Positions 52,294 to 60,531 of a DNA stretch of 64,000 nt are shown here, piece by piece (position 1 is the first letter of the stretch; every line of letters starts with the position of its first letter). Under the pieces are notes generated by a model. That model searched no databases and had not been told where the DNA came from. It saw only the letters and a list, made by a program, of their open reading frames with translations. Source of the stretch: JAGNKE01 sp964583335 (lineage in GTDB: Bacteria; Pseudomonadota; Alphaproteobacteria; Micavibrionales; Micavibrionaceae); assembly GCA_964583335.1 (NCBI GenBank), contig CAZOVG010000009.1:62001-126000 (forward strand), given 5' to 3'. The translations under genes and the position numbers were made by a program.

Positions 52294-52863
52294 ATGTTCA
52301 TCCAGACCGAACCGACCCCCAACCCGGCCACCGTCAAATTCCTGCCCGGCCAGACGGTGCTGGAAGCCGGAACGATGGATTTCGCCGGGGCCGAACAGTC
52401 CGGCCCGTCCCCGCTCGCCAAGCGCCTCTTCGGGCTTCAGGGCGTAGAGCGTGTTTTTCTGGCCCGCGAATATATTTCCGTCAGCAAGGCCGCCGACACC
52501 GATTGGAATATGCTCAAACCCATGGTTCTGGGCGTCCTGATGGATCATTTCTCGACCGGCGCCCCGGTGATCGACCCCGCCTTCGCCGCCGCCGAAGATA
52601 AGCCGACCGAAGAGGGCGACGAAATCTCCACCCAGATCCGCGAACTGATCGAAACGCGCGTCCGCCCGATGGTGGCGATGGACGGCGGCGACATCGTGTT
52701 TGAATCCTTCAAGGACGGAATCGTAACCTTGCAAATGCGCGGCGCCTGCTCCGGCTGCCCCAGCTCGACCATGACCCTCAAAAGCGGCATCGAACGCATG
52801 CTCCGCCACTATATCCCCGAAGTGACCGAAGTCCGCGCGGCCTCCGAGGACGACTGGGCATGA
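52294..52863 (+). CDS. NifU/Nfu-type Fe-S cluster carrier protein
   Basis: This 189-residue protein has an N-terminal Nfu domain (FIQTEPTPNPATVKFLPG) and a C-terminal NifU domain with the cluster-binding CSGCPSS (about residue 150). It delivers Fe-S clusters to target proteins, together with systems such as Isc or Suf that are outside this window. A 12-base perfect palindrome, AGGTTTAAACCT, lies at 52243-52254, 40 bases before the ATG. The tsaB start overlaps its stop by four bases. Confidence 0.93.
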   Translation: MFIQTEPTPNPATVKFLPGQTVLEAGTMDFAGAEQSGPSPLAKRLFGLQGVERVFLAREYISVSKAADTDWNMLKPMVLGVLMDHFSTGAPVIDPAFAAAEDKPTEEGDEISTQIRELIETRVRPMVAMDGGDIVFESFKDGIVTLQMRGACSGCPSSTMTLKSGIERMLRHYIPEVTEVRAASEDDWA

Positions 52864-53591
52864 TCAAGGCCGATACGCGCGGCCTCATTCTGGCGCTGGA
52901 CACCGCCATGGGCGGCTGCGCGGTCGGAATCTATGACCCGCAGGCGCAAAAGACGCTTTCATCCCTGCAGGAGCCGATGACGACCGGACAGGCCGAACGC
53001 CTCGTGCCGATGATCGAACAGGTTCTGGAAAGCGCGGCTGTGACCTATAAAGACCTCGCTTCGGTGGCCGTCACGCGCGGCCCCGGCGCGTTTACAGGAT
53101 TACGCATCGGCCTTGCAACCGCCAAGGGCCTATCGCTCGCGCTGGATATTCCGGCGGTCGGTGTGGAAACCTTCGAGGCGCTGATGGAAACGCGCAAACG
53201 CGCGGGAGCGGGGCAGGGGCCGGTCGCCATCCTCATCGAAACCAAACGCACGGATTATTACGCGCGTTTTTATGACGCCGCCGGAAATCCGGTGACGCAG
53301 GGCGCGTGCCTTTCTCTGACCGAGATCCTGAAAGAGATCGAAAAAATCGAAACGCCGGAACTGGTCGGCGACGCCGCGCAGCGTTTTCTGGTCGAGGCGA
53401 AGGAATACGGAAAAACGCAGGACTGGAACTTTACGGAAATACATATGTGCGCCCCGGAGGCGGTGGCGCTCTGCGCCCTCCGAAAAATCTCTGAAAACCC
53501 TCAGGAATCAGCCATAGACGCGCAGCCTCTCTACCTGCGAGCACCGGACGTCACCATGCCCGCGCAAACGGGAAAGATAATTTCACAGTAA
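52860..53591 (+). CDS. tsaB: tRNA threonylcarbamoyladenosine biosynthesis protein TsaB
   Basis: TsaB partners TsaD in making threonylcarbamoyladenosine at position 37 of ANN-decoding tRNAs. The 243-residue ASKHA-fold protein has ILALDTAMGGCAVGIYD at the start and the strongly conserved VTRGPGAFTGLRIGLATAKGL near residue 75. It is a typical member. Translationally coupled to nifU by a four-base overlap. Confidence 0.94.
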   Translation: MIKADTRGLILALDTAMGGCAVGIYDPQAQKTLSSLQEPMTTGQAERLVPMIEQVLESAAVTYKDLASVAVTRGPGAFTGLRIGLATAKGLSLALDIPAVGVETFEALMETRKRAGAGQGPVAILIETKRTDYYARFYDAAGNPVTQGACLSLTEILKEIEKIETPELVGDAAQRFLVEAKEYGKTQDWNFTEIHMCAPEAVALCALRKISENPQESAIDAQPLYLRAPDVTMPAQTGKIISQ

Positions 53592-53710
53592 ACATAAAAT
53601 AATCGCAAAAAATAATTCTTATTTTGCTTGCATGAATAGTCGTATTGTGGATATTTTCTACCCGGGCAAGAGCCCTTCAATAATATCAAATAAGCATACG
53701 GAAGAGTATA

Positions 53711-54139
53711 ATGGTTGAAAATAAAGCAGAAAAACTGAACGATGCGATCGGGCGCGAGGATCTCCTCGCCATGACGACTGAGATCGTCGCGGCGTATCTC
53801 TCCAACAACACGCTGTCGGCTGGCGAAGTCCCCGCCGTGATTGAGCAGGTTTACAAAACGGTCGCCAACCTGAACACCGAAACCTCCGTTACCGCCGACC
53901 GCCCGCAACCCGCAGTGCCGATCAAGCGCTCGGTCACACCAGATTTCATCATCTGTCTGGAAGACGGCAAAAAGCTGAAAATGCTCAAACGCCACCTGAA
54001 GACCGCCTACAACATGACGCCCGAGGAATACCGCGAGCGTTGGGGTCTGCCCGCCGACTACCCGATGGTCGCTCCGAACTACGCCCGTCGCCGCAGCAAG
54101 CTGGCGAAGGATATCGGTCTCGGCACCCGTGGCCGCTAA
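53711..54139 (+). CDS. mucR: MucR-family transcriptional regulator
   Basis: This 142-residue regulator of the Ros/MucR family controls exopolysaccharide, motility and cell-cycle genes in other Alphaproteobacteria. The DNA-binding region has FIICLEDGKKLKMLKRHLKTAYNMTPEEYRERWGL. Compared with classical Ros zinc fingers (two Cys and two His), Cys82 and His95 remain, but the second Cys is Asp85 and the last His is Tyr100, so zinc binding is doubtful. The start has an in-frame ATG preceded by GGAAGAG. It has its own AT-rich promoter region (53592-53710) containing a word shared with the small RNA locus. Confidence 0.9.
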   Translation: MVENKAEKLNDAIGREDLLAMTTEIVAAYLSNNTLSAGEVPAVIEQVYKTVANLNTETSVTADRPQPAVPIKRSVTPDFIICLEDGKKLKMLKRHLKTAYNMTPEEYRERWGLPADYPMVAPNYARRRSKLAKDIGLGTRGR

Positions 54140-54145
54140 ATAGCT

Positions 54146-54973
54146 CTAGGATAACGCCTTGCCGCGGTCTCTGGCTGCGCGCAGGGCGCTATCGAACAAC
54201 TTCTGCATCGCCGCATCACCCATCAGGATATCAAGCGCCGCCTCGGTCGTTCCGCCGGGGCTCGTAACATTCTGGCGTAATTGAGAGGCCGTAATTTCAG
54301 GCGCGGATTCCGCCAGCGCCGCACTGCCGATCACCGTCTGCCGCGCCAGCTTCATGGCCGTGTCGGGCGGTAGGCCGAGCTTCTCGCCCGCCTTGGCGAG
54401 CGTTTCAATCAGAAGGAAGACATAGGCCGGGCCGCTGCCCGAAACGGCGGTGACCGCATCCATCAGAACCTCGCTCTCAAGCCAGACGAGCATTCCCGAG
54501 CACCGCAGGAGTTTCCCAGCCGCGCTTTTCTGCTCCGCGCTCGTATGCGCATTGGCGACCGCCGCGATCACACCGCGCCCGATGGAGGCCGGGGTATTCG
54601 GCATACTCCGCACGACCGGAGTTTTTGAACCCAGAATCTCTTCGAAAACCTTGATCGGCTTGCCCGCTGCGATCGAAAGATAAAAAGTGCGCGAAAAATT
54701 ATAGCCGGCCAGCTTCTGAAGCACCGCATTCAGGACTTGCGGCTTGACCGCCACGATGACGACATCGGGATCCTTATGGAATTGATCGGGAAGCTCCTTA
54801 AGGGCTTTCACTCGTGAATCGCCGGCAAAAGCTTCCGGCAGGGGGGCGGGATCGACGACGATGAAATGAGAGGCAAGCTTTTGCGACAGCCAGCGCTCAA
54901 GCAGAGCGGAACCCATCTTGCCGCACCCCAGAAGAAGCAGCGTGTCGATCGGCGTGTCGTCTGCTTCGGTCAT
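54146..54973 (-). CDS. proC: Pyrroline-5-carboxylate reductase
   Basis: ProC reduces pyrroline-5-carboxylate to proline. The 275-residue protein has the dinucleotide-binding LLLGCGKMGSALLERW, the VAVKPQV element, RSMPNTPASIGRGV, and the C-terminal signature VSGSGPAYVFLLIETLAKAGEKLGL. ATG at 54973 has AAAGGA nearby, while the open frame continues 42 codons upstream without homology. It follows ybjN by 23 bases on the same strand. Confidence 0.95.
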   Translation of the reverse strand: MTEADDTPIDTLLLLGCGKMGSALLERWLSQKLASHFIVVDPAPLPEAFAGDSRVKALKELPDQFHKDPDVVIVAVKPQVLNAVLQKLAGYNFSRTFYLSIAAGKPIKVFEEILGSKTPVVRSMPNTPASIGRGVIAAVANAHTSAEQKSAAGKLLRCSGMLVWLESEVLMDAVTAVSGSGPAYVFLLIETLAKAGEKLGLPPDTAMKLARQTVIGSAALAESAPEITASQLRQNVTSPGGTTEAALDILMGDAAMQKLFDSALRAARDRGKALS

Positions 54974-54996
54974 TGGGCAGTCCTTTATCTTTTGGC

Positions 54997-55500
54997 TCAG
55001 GATTCTCCGGCCGTTTCCATAAGGGCCAGCGAGAGGCTCTCTGAATTGGCGGCTCCGGGCTTCGAAAGTAAATGGAAAACCGGATAGAAACGCTCGCAAT
55101 GCGCCAGCGATATGTCAATAAGATCCTCGAAATACGCGTTGCTCTCGTTGAACTCGTACCCGCGCATCAGACAGGTCTGGCGGTATGAGGGAACCAGCGT
55201 CTTACGCGCGATCTCGAAATGCCCCATCCACGATTCTTCGTTCATATCCAGAACGGCCGAGGCGGCCATGCCCATATTGTCATGGCGCAGAGTCATCTCA
55301 TACTCACATGAAAACTGAAGGGCGCTGAGATTTTTTTGCCAGACGAACAGGAGCTTGTAATTGCAGGAGCGCCCCTTGACCTGAACCATCAGGCAATCGT
55401 CGTCCGTGCGATCGTAGACCCAGTTCTGGTCGCACAGCAATTCTTCGACACTGTCCAGAGGATTGACGGCGCTTGACGCGCTTTCCGTTCTTCCAACCAT
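54997..55500 (-). CDS. YbjN domain-containing protein
   Basis: This 167-residue protein matches the YbjN/type III secretion chaperone-like fold: VEELLCDQNWVYDRTDDDCLMVQVKG, the strand ALQFSCEYEMTL, and NESNAYFEDLIDISLAHCERFYPV. The C-terminal 25 residues are Ser/Leu-rich. In Alphaproteobacteria ybjN is often encoded next to proC as here. No enzymatic activity is known; a stress-related chaperone role is suggested for the family. Confidence 0.85.
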   Translation of the reverse strand: MVGRTESASSAVNPLDSVEELLCDQNWVYDRTDDDCLMVQVKGRSCNYKLLFVWQKNLSALQFSCEYEMTLRHDNMGMAASAVLDMNEESWMGHFEIARKTLVPSYRQTCLMRGYEFNESNAYFEDLIDISLAHCERFYPVFHLLSKPGAANSESLSLALMETAGES

Positions 55501-55577
55501 CGCTAACTAACCCCTAACGCTTAATCTTTTTCAACAAATCCGTAACAAATAAAAACCAAATAAAATAATCTTCGGGC

Positions 55578-55883
55578 CTAGCCCTTCTTTTTAGCCGTCT
55601 TGGCTGTTTTAGCCTTCGGCTTGGACTTCGGTTTCTGCGTCGGCTTGACGCCCTCAAGCAGATCGATCCGCGCCTTCAAGATTTTGATCTCGGCCAGAGC
55701 GGATTCAAGCATGACTTCCAGCCGCTCGAAATCTGCGCGCGGCACAAGGTCGATGCCTTGGGCGAAGCTGTCGATTCGGCTGCGGAAGTTTTCGTTCGCC
55801 TGCTTGCCCGCCTCGCCCAGAAGGGTCGCCGCCCCTCCGGCCAAACGTGCCAGATCGTCCAGTAATTTATCCCGCGATACCAT
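55578..55883 (-). CDS. ubiK: Ubiquinone biosynthesis accessory factor UbiK-like
   Basis: This 101-residue protein has a helical BMFP-type domain (LLDDLARLAGGAATLLGEAGKQ, then LVPRADFERLEVMLESALAEIKILKARID) and a Lys/Ala/Pro-rich tail. UbiK helps assemble the late ubiquinone-synthesis complex; UbiE is encoded at 45713. ATG at 55883 is preferred because upstream codons are not homologous. The divergent gap to the VOC-family gene (55884-56100) contains several TTTGCA/TGCAAA inverted repeats. Confidence 0.88.
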   Translation of the reverse strand: MVSRDKLLDDLARLAGGAATLLGEAGKQANENFRSRIDSFAQGIDLVPRADFERLEVMLESALAEIKILKARIDLLEGVKPTQKPKSKPKAKTAKTAKKKG

Positions 55884-56100
55884 GCCGCTTCGGCCTTCAT
55901 CTAAAAATCGCGCGTTAGGTAACACGCCCTGCAAAAATTTGCAAGAATAATGACCCTTTTTTGCATTTTTTACCCCCTTGTTGCTGTGCAAAAATCGCAG
56001 GCGGGACTAGGCTTGAACCCCATAAATCGCTTTAAGAACAGAGCGTTCCGTGGCACTCTCGCGCTGAGATATAAAACGCGACAATGTAAGGATAAACTCG

Positions 56101-56577
56101 ATGGCCAAAAACGTAATTTGCCTGTGGTATGACGGCGCGGCGGAAGAGGCGGCAAATTTCTACGCCAAGACCTTCCCGGACAGCGCCGTCAAGGCGGTCC
56201 ACCTCGCCCCCGGCGATTACCCGGACGGCAGCCAGGGGGATGTTCTGACGGTCGAGTTCACCGTGCTCGGCATACCCTGTCTGGGCCTCAATGGCGGCCC
56301 GATTTTCAAACACAGCGAAGCCTTCTCCTTTCAGGTCGTAACCGAAACTCAGGAGGAAACCGACCGTTACTGGAACGCGATCGTCGGTCACGGCGGGCAG
56401 GAAAGCCAGTGCGGCTGGTGCAAGGATAAATGGGGCCTGTCGTGGCAGATCACCCCGCGCGTGCTTCTGGAGGCGGTGGGTGACCCGGACCGCGCGGCGG
56501 CCAAACGCGCCTTCGAGGCGATGATGCAGATGCGGAAAATCGATATCGCCGCCATCGAGAAGGCCCGGCGCGGATAG
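56101..56577 (+). CDS. VOC-family protein (3-demethylubiquinone methyltransferase-like fold)
   Basis: This 158-residue protein of the glyoxalase/bleomycin-resistance (VOC) superfamily has ICLWYDGAAEEAANFYAKTFPDS at the start and GHGGQESQCGWCKDKWGLSWQITP near residue 100, matching the PhnB/3-dmu-9_3-mt group. Despite the old domain name, such proteins lack a methyltransferase fold. The substrate is unknown. A monocistronic unit is likely. Confidence 0.85.
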   Translation: MAKNVICLWYDGAAEEAANFYAKTFPDSAVKAVHLAPGDYPDGSQGDVLTVEFTVLGIPCLGLNGGPIFKHSEAFSFQVVTETQEETDRYWNAIVGHGGQESQCGWCKDKWGLSWQITPRVLLEAVGDPDRAAAKRAFEAMMQMRKIDIAAIEKARRG

Positions 56578-56662
56578 TCCGCCCGCAAGGCGGGAAGGAA
56601 AGCACGGAGAGAGCCCGAAGAAAGGGGTTTACAAAACCCGCCTCCGGGCCGATAAAATCCCC

Positions 56663-57484
56663 ATGGCCATCCCGTTTCCGAATATTGATCCGATCGCCTT
56701 CAGCATAGGCCCGTTCGCGGTGCGCTGGTACGCGCTCTCCTACATGGTCGGCATCCTGATCGGCTGGCGCTACGCCCTTCATCTGGCAGCAAGGGGGCAG
56801 GGGCCGGAGGGATCGGAGCCGCAAAGACCTTCCGTCTCCGACATCGACGACTTCGTGACATGGGCGGTGCTCGGAGTCGTTCTCGGCGGCCGCCTCGGTT
56901 ACGTGCTTTTTTATGCGCCGGAGATATTCCTCAACAATCCGCAGGAAGTGCTGATGGTCTGGAACGGCGGCATGTCCTTCCACGGCGGGATGCTGGGCGT
57001 TTTAATTGCGATGATTTTGTTTGCGCGATCAAAGGGGATATCCTTCCTGCGCCTCTCGGATATCGTCTGCGCCTGCGCCCCCATCGGCCTGTTCTTCGGG
57101 CGTATCGCCAACTTCATCAATGGCGAACTTTATGGGCGCTTTACGGATGTTAGCTGGGGCGTGATCTTCCCCGACGGCAGCGGCCAGCCCCGCCACCCCA
57201 GCCAGCTTTACGAGGCCGCGCTGGAAGGCTTGGCCCTGATGGTCGTTCTGGCGCTGATGATCCGCCGCCCGGCAATCCGCAACCGCCCCGGCCTCGTCTC
57301 GGGTGTGTTCCTGCTGGGCTACGGCGCCTCGCGCATGTTCATCGAAAACTTCCGCGAACCGGATATCCAGATCGGCTATATCGCCGGCTTCATCACGATG
57401 GGCCAGATTCTCTGCCTGCCCATGATCCTGATCGGGATCGGCGCGATTATTTATGCGCGCAAAACCCAGCCCGCCGCACCATGA
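56663..57484 (+). CDS. lgt: Prolipoprotein diacylglyceryl transferase
   Basis: Lgt attaches diacylglycerol to the lipobox cysteine of prelipoproteins in the inner membrane. The 273-residue protein has seven membrane segments and the signature elements GPFAVRWYALSYMVGI, MSFHGGMLGV (catalytic His) and GRIANFINGELYGRFT. Two lipoprotein genes lie in this window (29931 and 35555). midA overlaps its stop by four bases, then pgeF, giving the common lgt-midA-pgeF cluster. Confidence 0.95.
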   Translation: MAIPFPNIDPIAFSIGPFAVRWYALSYMVGILIGWRYALHLAARGQGPEGSEPQRPSVSDIDDFVTWAVLGVVLGGRLGYVLFYAPEIFLNNPQEVLMVWNGGMSFHGGMLGVLIAMILFARSKGISFLRLSDIVCACAPIGLFFGRIANFINGELYGRFTDVSWGVIFPDGSGQPRHPSQLYEAALEGLALMVVLALMIRRPAIRNRPGLVSGVFLLGYGASRMFIENFREPDIQIGYIAGFITMGQILCLPMILIGIGAIIYARKTQPAAP

Positions 57485-58578
57485 CGCCGCTGGAAAAAAT
57501 CCTGATCGAAAAAATCGCCGCGCACGGCCCTCTGAATATTGAGGCCTTCATGAGCCTCGCCCTCGGCCACCCCGAGCGCGGCTACTACATCACGCGCGAC
57601 CCGCTGGGGCGCGGCGGCGATTTCACGACCGCCCCCGAAATCTCGCAGATGTTCGGCGAGCTGATCGGCCTGTGGTGCGCCGACCTCTGGATGCAGATTG
57701 GCCGCCCGGCGAAATTCATTCTGGCCGAGGCCGGGCCGGGCAGGGGAACTCTGATGGCCGACCTTCTGCGCGCGGGCCGCTCGGTCCCCGGCTTCATTGA
57801 GGGCGCCGAAATTCACCTGATCGAAACCAGCCCCGCCTTAAGGGAAAAACAGGCAAAGGCGCTTGAAGGATTCAAACTCCATTTCCACGATACTTTAGAC
57901 GGCCTGAAAACGCCGCAGGGGCCCGTTATCCTGATCGCCAACGAGTTTCTCGATGCCCTCCCGGTCCGCCAGTTCGCATGGATCGGCGCGGCATGGAGGG
58001 AACGCGCGGTCGGGTTTACCGAAGGCGCAGGCTTTCAATATGTCTGGACCGAGCCGCCGCCGGACGCGACAAACGCGCTCCCGCAAAACCCGCAGGAGGG
58101 CGAAATCTATGAAACCGGCGCCGTCCGCGATGTGTTTGTCAAAGACGCGGCGGCCCTCACAAAACAGGGCGGCGCAGCGTTGTTCATCGACTACGGCCAC
58201 ACGAAATCCGCCCCCGGCGACACGCTGCAAGCGGTGAGAGATCACCGCTTCCATAACGCCTTGGAGATGATCGGGGAAGCCGACCTGACTGCCCACGTCG
58301 ATTTCGAAACCGCCGCCACAGCCGCGCGTGAAGAAGGCTCTCTTATCTTCGGCCCCGTGACACAGGGGCGCTTCCTGCTTGCCCTCGGCCTTTCGGAGCG
58401 CACACAGGCGCTGATCAATGCCGTCTCCGCGCGTCTCAGGGATGGCCCGGAAGCGCAGAATGCGGTACAAGACATAAAGTCCGCCGCGCTGCGCCTCAGC
58501 GGCCCTGCGGGCATGGGTCAACTTTTCAAGGTGCTGTGCGTAAGCCATGACAAAACCCTCCGCCCGTCCGGCTTCTGA
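57481..58578 (+). CDS. SAM-dependent methyltransferase, MidA/NDUFAF7 family
   Basis: This 365-residue protein has the SAM-binding region FILAEAGPGRGTLMADLLRA and the family motifs GRGGDFTTAPEISQMFGELIG and ILIANEFLDALPVRQ. Eukaryotic NDUFAF7 methylates an arginine of a complex I subunit; bacterial relatives may do the same but this is unproven. It overlaps lgt (four bases) and pgeF (32 bases), implying one operon. Confidence 0.9.
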   Translation: MTPLEKILIEKIAAHGPLNIEAFMSLALGHPERGYYITRDPLGRGGDFTTAPEISQMFGELIGLWCADLWMQIGRPAKFILAEAGPGRGTLMADLLRAGRSVPGFIEGAEIHLIETSPALREKQAKALEGFKLHFHDTLDGLKTPQGPVILIANEFLDALPVRQFAWIGAAWRERAVGFTEGAGFQYVWTEPPPDATNALPQNPQEGEIYETGAVRDVFVKDAAALTKQGGAALFIDYGHTKSAPGDTLQAVRDHRFHNALEMIGEADLTAHVDFETAATAAREEGSLIFGPVTQGRFLLALGLSERTQALINAVSARLRDGPEAQNAVQDIKSAALRLSGPAGMGQLFKVLCVSHDKTLRPSGF

Positions 58579-59371
58579 AGAGATTAAAGCCTTCACCCAT
58601 GACGCGTTTTCAAAAACTCTGCCGCGCGGCGTCGCCTATGGCTTCTTCGGCCGCAAGGGCGGCGTGAGCGAAGGCGTGTTCAAGGGTCTGAATTGCGGGC
58701 AGGGCTCGAACGACGTCCCCGAAACTGTCGCAAAAAACCGCAACCTCGTGGCCGCAAAAATCGGTATCACGCCGGAAAATCTGCTCTCCCTCTATCAGGT
58801 CCACGGGAATGCCTGCATCACGGTCGAAACCCCGTGGACGCCAAAGGACAGGCCGAACGCCGACGGCATGGTCACGGACCGCCCCGGCCTTGGCCTCGGC
58901 ATCCTGATCGCCGACTGCGCTCCCGTGCTGTTCCACGGCGTAAAGCCCGACGGCTCGCCCGTAATCGGCGCCGCCCACGCCGGGTGGAAGGGCGCGGTCT
59001 CGGGCGTTCTGGAGCAAACCGCCAAAACCATGATCGAACGGGGCGCGGACCCGCAAACGCTTGCGGCCTGCGTCGGCCCCTGCATCGGCCCTCAATCCTA
59101 CGAGGTCTCGGCGGATTTCATTAAACCGTTCCTTGAACACGATGCGGGGGCCCAGCGGTTCTTCCGTCCCGCGCAAAAACCCGGCCATCTGATGTTCGAC
59201 CTCCCGGCCTATGCCCTTTGGCGGCTTCAAAAGGCAGGCATCCGGTCCGCCTTCGATCTGGGCCGCGACACCTTCGCCGACGAGGCGAATTTCTACAGCT
59301 ACCGCCGTACGACGCACCGCAAGGAAGCTGACTATGGCCGCCAGATTGCGGTGATCGCCCTGACTTTATAA
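58547..59371 (+). CDS. pgeF: Peptidoglycan editing factor / multicopper-oxidase-like PgeF
   Basis: PgeF (YfiH) hydrolyses peptidoglycan precursors carrying wrong amino acids and has also been called laccase-like. The 274-residue protein has the conserved FGRKGGVSEGVFKGLNCG, the LSLYQVHGNACITV metal-site His, IADCAPVLF with Cys, AAHAGWKGAVSGVLE (His-Ala-Gly-Trp), and CVGPCIGPQSYEV. All usual residues are present. The last gene of the lgt operon. Confidence 0.94.
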   Translation: MTKPSARPASEEIKAFTHDAFSKTLPRGVAYGFFGRKGGVSEGVFKGLNCGQGSNDVPETVAKNRNLVAAKIGITPENLLSLYQVHGNACITVETPWTPKDRPNADGMVTDRPGLGLGILIADCAPVLFHGVKPDGSPVIGAAHAGWKGAVSGVLEQTAKTMIERGADPQTLAACVGPCIGPQSYEVSADFIKPFLEHDAGAQRFFRPAQKPGHLMFDLPAYALWRLQKAGIRSAFDLGRDTFADEANFYSYRRTTHRKEADYGRQIAVIALTL

Positions 59372-59391
59372 GCGGCGCAATAAAAATACGG

Positions 59392-59419
59392 TTGATTTAT
59401 CGCCCCCATAACTTATATT
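59392..59419 (+). promoter_or_regulatory. Candidate sigma-70-type promoter of prs
   Basis: TTGATT (59392-59397) and TATATT (59414-59419) are separated by 16 bases in the only gap before prs. The expected transcript start lies about 27 bases upstream of the ATG, with AGGG positioned as a ribosome site. Confidence 0.5.
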
Positions 59420-59452
59420 TCGCAGGGTTAACGGGGCGTTTTAGGGCAGATA

Positions 59453-60421
59453 ATGGCGACAAGCATGGCCGGGTCATACACACACACCATGAAGCTGATT
59501 TCCGGTAATTCGAATCGCGGCCTGTCGGAGGCGATCTCCTCTTATCTCGATGTTCCCCTGACCCAGTGCAATATCAAGCGTTTCAACGACATGGAAGTGT
59601 TCGTGGAGATCATGGAGAACGTGCGCGGCAAGGATGCGTTCTTCATCCAGTCCACCTCCTATCCAGCGAACGACCATCTGATGGAGCTGCTGATCGCCAT
59701 CGACGCGCTGAGGCGCGGATCGGCGCGGCGCATCACCGCCGTCATCCCGTATTTCGGATACGCGCGGCAGGACCGCAAGACCGGGGGCCGCACGCCCATC
59801 TCCGCCAAGCTCGTCTCCAACCTGATTACCGCCGCCGGGGCCGACCGCGTGCTGACCCTCGATCTTCATGCGGGCCAGATTCAGGGCTTCTTCGATATCC
59901 CGGTGGATAACCTGATCTCCGCGCCCGTCTTCGTGCCGCACATTAGAAAGAATTACGACGACAAGCCGCTCTGCATCGTCTCCCCCGACGTGGGCGGCGT
60001 ATTCCGCGCCCGCCTGCTGGCCAAACGCCTGAATGCCGATCTGGCCATCATCGACAAGCGCCGGGAAGATGCCGGTGTGTCCGAAGTCATGAATGTCATC
60101 GGCGATGTGGACGGAAAATCCTGCATCCTCGTGGACGATATCGTCGATTCCGGCGGAACGCTCTGCAACGCCGCCGTGGCCTTGCGGGAGCAGGGCGCGA
60201 CCGACGTGGCGGCCTATGTCGTGCACGGCGTCCTCTCCGGCGCGGCCGTCGATCGGGTCACCAACTCCCCCCTCGAAAAGCTGGTCATTACCGACAGCAT
60301 CGCCGCCACCGAGGACATGAAAAAATCCAAGAAAATCGAGCAAATCAGCATCGCCAGCCTGATCGGGGAGGCCACCCGCCGGATCTTCGAGGAACGCTCG
60401 ATTTCCGAGCTTTTCAAGTGA
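59453..60421 (+). CDS. prs: Ribose-phosphate pyrophosphokinase
   Basis: Prs makes phosphoribosyl pyrophosphate from ribose 5-phosphate and ATP. The 322-residue protein has the flexible-loop IPYFGYARQDRKTGGRTPISAK, DLHAGQIQGFFDIP, and the PRPP site DDIVDSGGTLCNAA. ATG at 59453 has AGGG seven bases upstream; homologs usually start at the internal ATG at 59489 (MKLISGN), so the first 12 residues may not be made. rplY follows 111 bases downstream. Confidence 0.96.
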   Translation: MATSMAGSYTHTMKLISGNSNRGLSEAISSYLDVPLTQCNIKRFNDMEVFVEIMENVRGKDAFFIQSTSYPANDHLMELLIAIDALRRGSARRITAVIPYFGYARQDRKTGGRTPISAKLVSNLITAAGADRVLTLDLHAGQIQGFFDIPVDNLISAPVFVPHIRKNYDDKPLCIVSPDVGGVFRARLLAKRLNADLAIIDKRREDAGVSEVMNVIGDVDGKSCILVDDIVDSGGTLCNAAVALREQGATDVAAYVVHGVLSGAAVDRVTNSPLEKLVITDSIAATEDMKKSKKIEQISIASLIGEATRRIFEERSISELFK

Positions 60422-60531
60422 TTTACCCAAAAAACACTTGATAAATCCTGCCATTTCAGCTTATTTAGCGCCAGTTCGTGTCCGGCACCCCTGGAGGTCG
60501 GCACGCCTTTAAATATCGAAAGGTTATTGAA

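Noticed and set aside
51595..52809. Long minus-strand open frame (404 codons) crossing usp and nifU
   Set aside because: It spans two clear plus-strand genes and their gap, and its sequence shows no domain.
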